A DNA stretch of 64,000 nucleotides from Acephala macrosclerotiorum (taxonomy: Eukaryota > Ascomycota > Leotiomycetes > Helotiales > Mollisiaceae). The position numbers and the translations under genes were made by a program. The notes beneath the pieces are model-generated. The model did not search any database and was not told where the DNA came from. It saw nothing but the letters and a program-made list of their open reading frames with translations. Shown here piece after piece: positions 56,421-64,000 of this stretch. The first letter of the stretch is position 1; each line of letters begins with the position of its first letter. The stretch spans positions 310,001-374,000 of the forward strand of contig MU119214.1 in the NCBI GenBank assembly GCA_014904845.1, written 5' to 3'.

Positions 56421-57065
56421 ATGGCAGACACAAGATCGCGATCCCGATCCCCAGGGCCTTCACGCGAGAGACAATCAAGACAAAGAAGTCGCTCACCTCG
56501 ACGACGATCATATAACGACCGAGACGAAGATCGCAATCGAGACCGTCGCGACAGACGAGGCGGCGGTGGAGGAGGATTTAAATGGAAGGACAAGAGACGA
56601 GACAACAACGAGCGGGATGAGAAGAGATTAGAGCGCGGATATCGCAATCGGTCAAGATCACCAAGAAGAGATAGGTCACCGAGGAGAGAGAGAACGTCAA
56701 CAAGTAAGGTCGCATCGGTGGAGGACAAATTTGGCGTCGCAGATAAATTCGGATTGGGGAAGGGAAAGGATGGAGAGAAGCTACCTGAGCGTGCACCTGC
56801 TGCTGCAAGTTCTGCGCCAGTGGGAGAGCCGATGATCATTGTTCATGTCAATGACAGATTGGGGACGAAAGCTGCAATTCCGTGTCTGGCGAGTGATCCG
56901 ATCAAGCTGTTCAAGGCGCAGGTGGCGGCGAGGATTGGAAGAAAACCACATGAGATATTGCTGAAGAGACAAGGAGAACGGCCATTCAAGGATCAGTTGA
57001 CGTTGGAGGACTACGGAGTGGGAAATGGCGTTCAGATTGATTTAGAGATTGATACTGGAGAGTAG
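56421..57065 (+). CDS. HUB1: Hub1/UBL5-like ubiquitin-fold protein with RS-rich N-terminus
   Basis: One exon, 214 residues. Residues 1-95 are an RS-domain: RSRSRSPGP, RQRSRSPRRR, RNRSRSPRRDRSPRRER, with a Gly run (47-52). Residues 138-214 are the Hub1 fold: PMIIVHVNDRLGTKAAIPCL, ASDPIKLFKAQVAARIG, RKPHEILLKRQG and DQLTLEDYGVGNGVQIDLEI. NDRLG, PCLA, LEDYG and a missing C-terminal Gly-Gly are Hub1/UBL5 traits; the usual terminal Tyr-Tyr is replaced by DTGE. Hub1 is not conjugated; it binds HIND elements of Snu66 and Prp38 and aids splice-site choice. An RS domain in front would fit direct recruitment to spliceosomes. I have not checked how widespread the fusion is; it may be standard in filamentous fungi. 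Confidence 0.88.
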   Translation: MADTRSRSRSPGPSRERQSRQRSRSPRRRSYNDRDEDRNRDRRDRRGGGGGGFKWKDKRRDNNERDEKRLERGYRNRSRSPRRDRSPRRERTSTSKVASVEDKFGVADKFGLGKGKDGEKLPERAPAAASSAPVGEPMIIVHVNDRLGTKAAIPCLASDPIKLFKAQVAARIGRKPHEILLKRQGERPFKDQLTLEDYGVGNGVQIDLEIDTGE

Positions 57066-57360
57066 AGGGATTTGGATGAGGGGCTCATGCTGTGCTTTGG
57101 CGTTAATGGTCAAAATTTGGGAAGGTGTATCATACCACGCATACCTAAACTCACTGAGAGATGGAATACAAACCTATTCTCGCCTATATCGGCCAGCCCT
57201 CTTTCACTCAGCTTCCGTGACCATTGATGTTCGTTCCTCGACTTCCTCTAACCTTTCTTATCGATAAGGAGAGCTTTGTCCAGATCTACAAGCTTTCTCC
57301 ATCTTCACCTTATCTCAAAACACCACATCACTCAATGTATCAGACACGACGCACTCAGCT
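57066..57360. other. Short intergenic region
   Basis: Nothing specific. The CT-rich end fits a leader for the next gene on the same strand. Confidence 0.4.
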
Positions 57361-58074
57361 ATGCTGACAAAAACCCCTCATCTACGCACACGGCGCCCCT
57401 CTCCCACGACCGTCGAATACACCGTCTCGACCGCGCCCGACCTTACACTCCCTCTCCGTGCTTTGACACTCTTTACTATTCTCCTCCGACTCCTCATCGG
57501 GCTCAGTGTCTCACTCCTCCTCTACTCGAAATTCCTCCAATCCTCATACTCTACTCCTCTTACAGCATACTCTATACCTCCACCGCTTCTCTCGACCGAC
57601 TACATCTTCCACATCATATACAACTTCACCACCTCGCGAATCGGCCTCCTCTTCTCCACCTTCTCCTCCCGTCTTCCCGCCCTATTCCTCTTCCCCACCT
57701 CCATCACTTTACTCTATACCCTCTCTCTCCGACTCCACACCACCGAATCCCTGCTCGTTCTCCGCGGACTTGGAATCCAGACTTCGTCTTCTTCTTCTAC
57801 CTACCTTTCCTCAAGTACGACACGATTCATACCTACAGAAAAGATCCAGGATATCTTTATAAATGAAGCATTTAGAGGTTTTGAGGTGAGATATTACTTG
57901 GTTGTGGTGGTGGAGGGGGAGGAGAGTGTGGTAGTTGTGTTTCCGAGGTTGTTACCTAGGAGAGCTATTGTGGAGAGGGTTTGGAGGGGCGCGAGGGGGT
58001 GTTTGTTTGAGGGGGTTGGGGAGCGGGAGAAGGAGAAGGAGAGGGATGGCGAGGTTGTTGGTGGGAAGGGTTGA
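57361..58074 (+). CDS. GPI15: GPI-GlcNAc transferase subunit PIG-H/GPI15
   Basis: One exon, 237 residues. Two membrane segments lie at about 33-57 (LRALTLFTILLRLLIGLSVS) and 105-125 (LPALFLFPTSITLLYTL). The PIG-H domain then reads ESLLVLRGLGIQ, TTRFIPTEKIQDIFINEAF and RYYLVVVV, close to the family consensus. The subunit belongs to the ER complex that adds GlcNAc to phosphatidylinositol in the first step of GPI-anchor synthesis. The C-terminal 30 residues are charged and variable. A long open frame in another phase covers the same bases, but it has no family traits. Confidence 0.9.
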   Translation: MLTKTPHLRTRRPSPTTVEYTVSTAPDLTLPLRALTLFTILLRLLIGLSVSLLLYSKFLQSSYSTPLTAYSIPPPLLSTDYIFHIIYNFTTSRIGLLFSTFSSRLPALFLFPTSITLLYTLSLRLHTTESLLVLRGLGIQTSSSSSTYLSSSTTRFIPTEKIQDIFINEAFRGFEVRYYLVVVVEGEESVVVVFPRLLPRRAIVERVWRGARGCLFEGVGEREKEKERDGEVVGGKG

Positions 58075-58799
58075 GGTAGGATTGAAGGGAAAGATTAAAT
58101 GCCGTGCCTGGGACGTGCTGGAGTCGACTTTGCGGACTCGAGGCGACGTGCTCACATCCGATCATCAAGGAAACGGATTAGAGGCACAGGAAGATGTCAG
58201 CTATCTATTCGAGATTGAGGCCGGCGGCGGCAAATGGAGGATATGCCTATCCATATCAATGGAGAGCGGGATCTGAGACATGATGTATAGATAGCGACAT
58301 GCCAGCTGCTTGAGCATACGTTTGGAGGGCTCATCTAGTCGGTGCAGAGATATTGACTCCTTGGTTGTGTTCCAATCGCGACACGAACATTTGACTTCCA
58401 CCAATGTCCGATCCGAGCGAATGTCTTGGTCAAAATTTCATAGTTAGCAATGCTATGGTAGACAATCCAAGAGTTCGAGAGCGCTGTCATTCCCCTTACT
58501 GTGAAATTCTTGGGCACCGAAAATATTGAAATTGTGATCAAAAATGGACTTTTATCTAGTCTAAATGTCCGATTCGAAGCCGGGGGTGCAAAAAGGAAGT
58601 AATCGCATTTTTCTGGCCAATTCTTTACGGACATTGATAACATGCCAGGTAGGAATCAAAATGACCGCGAAGCATAAGGGCGGACACCAGCTCAAAATCA
58701 CAGAGCGCAATTGACTAAATTGTAGTGTTATCTTCTTGCTATCTTTCTCCCTCTGGTATCATATCCTAGTACCTTCAACAAACGCAAGTATTTACGCAC
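58075..58799. terminator. Convergent 3' region, GPI15 / DEG1
   Basis: 725 bp between convergent stop codons without a recognisable gene. Confidence 0.4.
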
Positions 58800-60772
58800 T
58801 CACTTTCTAACATCTTCCCCAGCGTCTTCCTCTGCTTCCTTCGGTTTATTCAACCTTCTAAACCCCTGCTCCTTCAAATCCGCCGCATTCTCAAACCCTT
58901 TTCTCACCGCATACTTCTCATTGATAACATCCACCGTCGCCATCAACGGTTTCCTCATGACCGGTGTATACGTCCCCTGCAACTTTGGTATATCACCGCC
59001 GTCAAACACCTTCTGGCTCTTCGTAGCCTTCGATCCTTTGCCAGCTGTAAGTTCACTCACTGGTTTGCCTTGCTTGGAGACTACATCGATAAGTGTGCCT
59101 GCTAGCATCTCATCGATCTTTCGTTCTCGCCAGACTTTCCATAGGTCATCGACTAGGGCGGATGTGCCGTATTTGGTGTCGCCTTTTTCGGGTTCGTCGC
59201 CCACGTAGACCCACTGGAGGACGTCTTTTCTTTCTGCATCGCCTTCGTGGGGGAATACACAATCCCAGAGTACAAGTGGGGTATCAGTCGCCATCTCATA
59301 TGTAGGTCTCCGAGGATTCTTCTCCACGTCCAACAACTCTGAGATGATAGATGGCTTTTCCAATCCTTGTCCAACCAAGAAGAGCAGGGAAACCATACAC
59401 CGCACTTGATGCCACAAGAATGCGGAGCCATGAAGCGTGAACGTGTAGACCTTCGGATTTCCCCCCGCCGTGGATCCAGCAGGTAGAAAATCCGATCCAT
59501 TGACAAAGCTCAATCCATTTGTTGTATCTTCCACTTCCTCGATATCCGCAAAGAAGATCCTCCGCTCAAAATTGGAGATCTGCTTCGATCCATCAACTTT
59601 GCAGAAATTCCTGAAGTCGTGGAGACCCTCGAACAACTTCGCCGCTTCTCTCATAGCATCGATATCCAACCACCCATCTTTCAGGCTCTTCTGTCTATTC
59701 TTGCTCCGCATTCCGAGCTCGAAGTGATGTGGTATTGGTGGGAAAGCAGGCTGTGTAAAGAAATACCGATACCGGCGTTCTCGACATGAGAACCGGGCTG
59801 AGAAGTCAGCAGGCGGTACCGGACACCAGGCCAGGATCCGGATATCTGGTGGTAGGAGGCGGTTCAGAAGAGATGGGTAAGGGATCTCGTCTGCAATCGG
59901 GTCGAAATTGAGAGCTGCTTCGAAATTTGGATCTTCTGGATCCAATGGTTCTGCTTCTAGTTCTTGATCTTGACCCTGCATTCTCGATGGTGCTAGAGGA
60001 GGCGAGACCATTTCGAGAGAGTCCGGCCTGGGCAGAGTGTTAAACTGGTCGTTACCAGGTTCGGGTGCCTTGTCATTCTTCACCCCGCCAGGCCCTTCGG
60101 ATTGCTCCAACAGTTTGTCGAGTCCATTACCGGTAGCTGGCGCTTTCACTCTCTGTTTCGTATTCCCAAGAGGCCTGTTACTCCTGACTCTGATGCCGAT
60201 GACTTGGCCAAAAGCGCTGACTCCTCTATCCGTTCTCCCACATTTACTGTACTCGCAGCCCTCCCAATTGACATCGCCAGGGTTCAACGGATGGGCGCCT
60301 TGAGGAAAGATCAGTCGTGCTTTATTGAACGCTTTCCAGAGCTCTTCTTCGATAGTCGGCAAAGGTGTAACGTTTCCGGTGTGGTACTCGAACCCGTTGT
60401 ATCTCTTGCCTAGATATGCAAGCTTAAAGGCTACGAGTCGGGTGCTGTATTTGGAAGGATCAAACACTCGTTCTGAGCGTGGGTTTTCCCGGGATTTCTT
60501 CTCCGGAGTAGATGTTGGAGGCGTTTGTACACTGTTTCTGTCAGTTCGGTCATGAGTGAACAAGGGAAGTGAAAATACCTTGAATTCTTGAACTTAAGTT
60601 CGCTTTCAAGCTGAGTTACGCGTTTGATGAGATCGTCTTGACTCCAAACACTATAATCCGTCTTCTCTGCTTCAGTAGTCCTTTCCATATTCGCGGTCTT
60701 TGCTCTTGTTGCCACAGCGCGTGCCTCTTTTCTAGCTTCAGTATTCTTCCTCCAACGGCGGCTGCGCGACAT
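58800..60772 (-). CDS. DEG1: tRNA pseudouridine synthase DEG1/PUS3
   Basis: Exons 60579-60772 and 58800-60531 (47-bp intron) give 641 residues. The conserved SVWSQDDLIKRVTQLE precedes the enzyme core. The TruA-type core starts FKLAYLGKRYNGFEYH. The catalytic Asp is in SKCGRTDRGVSAFGQVI (Asp about 166). Further motifs are ILAWCPVPPADFSARFSCRER, GLHDFRNFCKVD and FLWHQVRCMVSLLFLVGQGL. In yeast Deg1/Pus3 makes pseudouridine 38 and 39 in tRNA anticodon arms. A Pro/Gly/Asp-rich insert (about 180-260) lies between core parts. The start is uncertain: upstream in-frame Met codons exist to 60886; MSRSRRWRK at 60772 is the simplest choice. The gene diverges from the Rho-like gene. Confidence 0.93.
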
Positions 60773-61012
60773 ATGCAAAAGGACCAAATTGCTTGGAAGA
60801 AGACCTGCTTCTATTCCTCGTGCTGCTTGAATACCAAAAGGCCGCATGCCAGTGAGCCAGACTGGTAACTTCGTCCACGTCTTCAAGAATTTTTGCTAAA
60901 TAAATAAGGTTATTTATCACCACGTGATTATCACGATAAGGGAATTGCTTCTTCGGTCATGAGGGGTTTGTTTCTTCCTTCTTTGAACATCAGATGCAAA
61001 CGGATCTCAAGT
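60773..61012. promoter_or_regulatory. Divergent promoter, DEG1 / Rho-like gene
   Basis: 240 bp between start codons, so probably a shared promoter. A CACGTGATTATCACG element with near dyad symmetry lies at about 60921-60935. Confidence 0.45.
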
Positions 61013-61730
61013 ATGGATGAGCCGCCTGAAGTCAGTATCTTACTTCTAGGCGATACTGAAGCGGGGAAGTCAACGTTCTTGAGGTAAACACCCCCCTATC
61101 CCTTCTCGACTACCCCGCCATCTCCTTCCCTTCTTATCCCAGCACTGACCCAGAGTTACAGTCGAATCAGCAAAGGTTCCGGTGGCCATGACTCCCAAAC
61201 TCCACTTGATCTTCTTCGAGACGGTGATCAGCCTTTCATCTTCGAGATCAAGTTCTTCAACCGACCGTATCGATTCTCATTCTACGACACCGCAAGTCCT
61301 GAGAACTGGACGCTATTGACTCCAGATGTGATTGTACTCTGCTACGACATCTCGTCTCGATTGTCTCTCATCAATGTCCAGAGAGTTGTGAGCCTTTCAA
61401 TCACCCCCCTTCCTTCTTCTCTACGAATATCAGCTGACAACGATACAGTGGGCAAAGGAAGTGAAGCGTGTCTTTACAGTCACTACAGAACTTCCAGTCC
61501 TGTTATTAGGGCTGAAGAGAGATCTCAGAAGTGAAGAAGACCCAAATGGGATTATGTATCCGCAAGAGGCGCATCGGATTGCGCAGCAGATGAGATGTGA
61601 CCGGTACCTCGAATGCAGTGCTGTTACGGGGGAGTTGGTGCATGAAGTGTTCGAGGATATCTGTCGGACGGCGGCGATGACAACAAAATCCAGTGGAGGC
61701 TTGAGTGAAGGTGGATGCGAGATTATGTGA
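61013..61730 (+). CDS. Atypical Rho-like small GTPase with CaaX end
   Basis: Exons 61013-61083, 61162-61387 and 61449-61730 give 192 residues. The P-loop is GDTEAGKS (13-20), normal in form. The G3 motif is DTAS (66-69) instead of DTAG, the G4 position reads GLKRDL where GTPases have T/NKxD, and G5 reads SAV rather than SAK/L. The family frame is otherwise clear (IVLCYDISSRLSLINV, WAKEVKRVF, VLLLGLKRDLR, EAHRIAQQM, YLECSAVTGELVHEVF). The end CEIM is a CaaX box; Met at the last place suggests farnesylation. Loss of the G3 glycine often goes with weak hydrolysis, as in some Rnd or RhoH proteins. That is inference. Role unknown; membrane signalling is likely. Confidence 0.87.
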
Positions 61731-62024
61731 TTGTTGATACGATGTTGTTGGATATAAGTTGAATTAAGGTTGGCAAGATATCTCATTTCTTGAGATTCTA
61801 GATGCTGATTAGATTCGGAGCTCTTCCTTCAAGGAACAATGCAAAGAAGCTTTGAGGATTTCATATATTAAGGAGAGTAGGTATATACAATGCCAAGATC
61901 AAAACTCATCGCTATGCATTTGACTCAAGGAAAGAAAACCAAAAAAAAAAAAAAAAAAAAAAAAGGTCATTATGCAACTATATACAATCCTTCTAAACAC
62001 TATTCCAAACTTCTGTTTCAAGCT
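61731..62024. repeat. 3' region with a 24-base A run
   Basis: A pure A tract occupies 61941-61964. It is followed by the 3' end of the minus-strand small-protein remnant. It may be a slippage-prone homopolymer or the tail of an old retroposed copy. No flanking duplication was found by eye. Confidence 0.7.
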
Positions 62025-62331
62025 CTAGTACTGATAAGCAGTCTTGGCATAAACAGAAGTAGTGCCAACGGCAATCCCAATGCAGTCATCATAAGGACAC
62101 CCAACAGCAGCGGCGAAGATCCGGTAAATACGCGCCTCGCCTTGCACAGAACAAGCAAAGAAGTCGTTGCCTTCGAAAGTTAGCTTACCGACGCTGCCGT
62201 TATCACTCTGGGCAGTGAATTGGAAGGGTGAGGGCTATTGCTGCAAATTGGTTAGAGCCGCACTTCTCCATGGCTGGAGCAGCAACGGCGGGGCCAGCGA
62301 TGGCAGAGATGATGGCGGTTTTGGTGAACAT
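62025..62331 (-). pseudogene. Frameshifted small secreted protein
   Basis: The ATG at 62331 opens a signal peptide, MFTKTAIISAIAGPAVAAPA, then MEKCGSNQFAAIA. The frame then stops at a TGA, but another frame continues the protein: SPFQFTAQSDNGSVGKL, TFEGNDFFACSVQG, AVGCPYDDCIG, ending at TAG 62025-62027. Together this would be a secreted protein of about 100 residues with at least four Cys. The two frames meet between IALTLP and SPFQF, so one or two bases are lost or gained near 62230. No intron explains it. Such fungal proteins are often cell-wall or effector candidates; I do not know the family. Sequencing error is an alternative. Confidence 0.6.
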
Positions 62332-63838
62332 TTTGATGAGTGGGGTTGAAAGCGAAGTTGGTGTTTGAAAAAGGGTGTCTATGTGATTTGAAATGTTGTA
62401 AAGACGAAGGTGCTTGTTGTTGTAACGATGAAAAGTTGAGAGGTATCAAAGGTATTTATCCAGAGAGAGCATCAGTCGTTGGAACTTTTTGGGGTACAAA
62501 CGAAAGAACTATGGTGCTTGTGGCAATAGATGAACTCTCTCGTATTGTCCCTGTCGATGAACTCTGTTCAACAAACACCGTCATAAGTTAGATGCCAGGA
62601 AGTCTTAGTAGTGGAGAGTAGCACCGTAGCTCATTACTTCGGTTCCACAACACTTGACCCATACTTTCCTGAGAACTCCCCGAAGCGAAGGAGATACCCA
62701 GATGCTGTTCTCACAGCATGGTCCCACACTGAGAATAACTCGTCCATACAGCAAACGGTAATGTCTGGATGCCCCTGTCGGTTGAGGATATTCATCAATG
62801 CTTGATATACACTTGATACCTGTCCTGGGACTGTCTAAACACCGTCAGAAGAAAATAATGAAAGTTCGGAAGAGCTCAACGTCTACCTGAGGATATATGC
62901 CTGCGCTACAATACTGTACCGTAAGAAACTTATTCTCGCAGCCCGCTCAGCCTTGCATGTTGCCATTTTTCAGCCAGTGATGGTAGCCAAGCTCTAGTTC
63001 TTGAGCTATACCTCAATGAAGGTATGAAGGCGAGCTTTTTGCGAGACTTGACAGTGCGTTGCCACCTTTCATTGGGCGCCGATCGCTCGTATTGCCGAAG
63101 TGCCGACTTTGCTCGCACCCATTCCTCATAACAGAAATCCGGGCAGCCGAACCCTAAATGCCAAAAGTAAGGCTCCATCTAAACCAAAGGCACGTCTTGT
63201 GTTGCTATTTACGTACTCGCGTACCAATGACGGAAAGCTCAAACGGCCTTAACCTCACCGTTAGGTTCTGGATGGGGAATGGTATACGAATGTTCTTGGA
63301 CGATTTGCTTGCAGATCTATCGTAGCATCTGACATCGTGACTGCCGTAGTACTGCACTACGGTACTGTCCGAAGGCAAAGAAGATGTAAGGTGATGAACG
63401 TCATGGTGCTTGGCAAAAAGAAAATATTCAGTAGTCATTCACAATTCTCAACAATGATGAAATCGCGAGTGAGGAACGTCCCCAATTTCGCGGCGAGAAA
63501 ATGTCAGCGAAAGACAACAACAATCACTCGAATCTGGACATCAATCTCGCATAACTGCTTCTGTTTTTCTATTGAAGTTGTCCTACAGCATATTACTCTC
63601 CACGAATTTTTATCCAGCACTTGGGAAAGAATTGTGGAAGCCAAAATATGGACTTGTCTATGCCTTCCGCAATGATTGAAATCAGTATGATCCGCCACGG
63701 CGGTTTTTACGAGGTATAGCAATTGTATGCCAAATGGTCAAGGAGGCGCAAAGCTCACAGCCAAATGGTCAAGCCCCATTATTATCCTTAAACGCCAAAC
63801 GAAATGCTGACCACCGAGACCTAGAAAACGCCGTATGC
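62332..63838. other. Intergenic region
   Basis: No recognisable gene in 1.5 kb. Short overlapping open frames on both strands have no motif. It holds the 3' end of the PRPP synthetase gene and the upstream DNA of the small protein. Confidence 0.45.
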
Positions 63839-64000
63839 CTACTCCCAGAAAAGAGCACTGATAGATTCCCCATGATGGACACGACGAATCGCCTCTGCGA
63901 AGACCGTTCCAACCTCGAGAACTTCCAGCTTAGGGCACAATCTTTTGTGATCGTCTTGTGGAACACTGTTGGTAACCACGACTTTGTCCAGGGCTGAAGC
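63839..64000 (-). CDS. Ribose-phosphate pyrophosphokinase (PRPP synthetase), C-terminal end only
   Basis: 53 codons plus a TAG stop (63839-63841) run off the right edge in frame. The residues LDKVVVTNSVPQDDHKRLC, LEVLEVGTVFAEAIRRVHHG and ESISALFWE match the C-terminal end of PRPP synthetases, which read about VVTNTIPQ, VFAEAIRRxHNGES and VSxLF. The enzyme makes PRPP from ribose 5-phosphate and ATP for purine, pyrimidine, His and Trp synthesis. Which of the fungal paralogues (PRS1-5) this is cannot be told from the tail. Confidence 0.88.
   Translation of the reverse strand, partial: ASALDKVVVTNSVPQDDHKRLCPKLEVLEVGTVFAEAIRRVHHGESISALFWE

Noticed and set aside
57276..57866. Plus-strand frame of 196 codons
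   Set aside because: It overlaps GPI15 in another phase, is His/Pro/Ser-rich and lacks family traits, whereas GPI15 shows the PIG-H motifs.
61890..62183. Plus-strand frame with a poly-Lys run
   Set aside because: The Lys run is only the 24-base A tract read as codons; no conserved sequence lies around it.

Overview
This window looks like nuclear DNA of a filamentous ascomycete (Pezizomycotina; a leotiomycete is my guess, not shown). Genes carry short GT-AG introns of about 45-160 bp with CTAAC/CTGAC-type branch points just before the acceptor. The proteins are fungal in type: LTE1, an RS-extended Hub1, a DGK1-type CTP-dependent kinase, KxDL and Rps0. I recognise no tRNA, rRNA, CRISPR or intact transposon.

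Left part (1-29 kb) is gene-poor. A large Ser-rich protein with GAF-like blocks runs off the left edge on the minus strand. An M13 metallopeptidase follows (5.7-8.4 kb). Then come two decayed genes, an acyl-CoA ligase (9.2-11.3 kb) and a Ser-rich membrane protein (11.5-12.3 kb). A two-part beta-hydroxyacid dehydrogenase (13.4-14.8 kb) and an LRAT/NlpC-like protein (15.8-16.6 kb) are next. A 5.9-kb stretch without a recognisable gene precedes the LTE1-type RasGEF (22.5-27.8 kb).

Right part (29-64 kb) is mostly housekeeping genes. In order: a small uncharacterised protein, a CIR_N/LENG1-like nuclear protein, SEC18, NOP58, V-ATPase subunit d, mitoribosomal uS15m, cytosolic uS2, a KxDL protein, DGK1, SPB4, a broken alpha/beta hydrolase, an uncharacterised low-complexity protein, a one-repeat PAH protein, an adenosine/adenine deaminase homologue, an RS-Hub1 protein, PIG-H/GPI15, PUS3/DEG1, an atypical Rho-like GTPase, a frameshifted small secreted protein, and the C-terminus of a PRPP synthetase on the right edge. 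Seven neighbouring pairs are head to head with 220-635 bp between start codons, so shared promoters are likely.

Functional links are loose. NOP58, SPB4, uS2, uS15m and PUS3 concern ribosome or tRNA production. The RS-Hub1 protein and perhaps the CIR_N protein concern splicing. SEC18, V-ATPase d, KxDL, DGK1 and GPI15 concern membranes and trafficking. The adenosine/adenine deaminase homologue and PRPP synthetase both touch purine metabolism.

The most notable observations are the decayed genes (two premature stops fit CpA to TpA change), the RS-domain/Hub1 fusion, the Rho-like protein with degenerate GTP motifs, the deaminase with a changed catalytic motif, and odd splice structures in SPB4, VMA6, NOP58 and the CIR_N gene. 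I found no clear multi-gene novel system. Exon limits were worked out by eye and have not been tested against transcripts.
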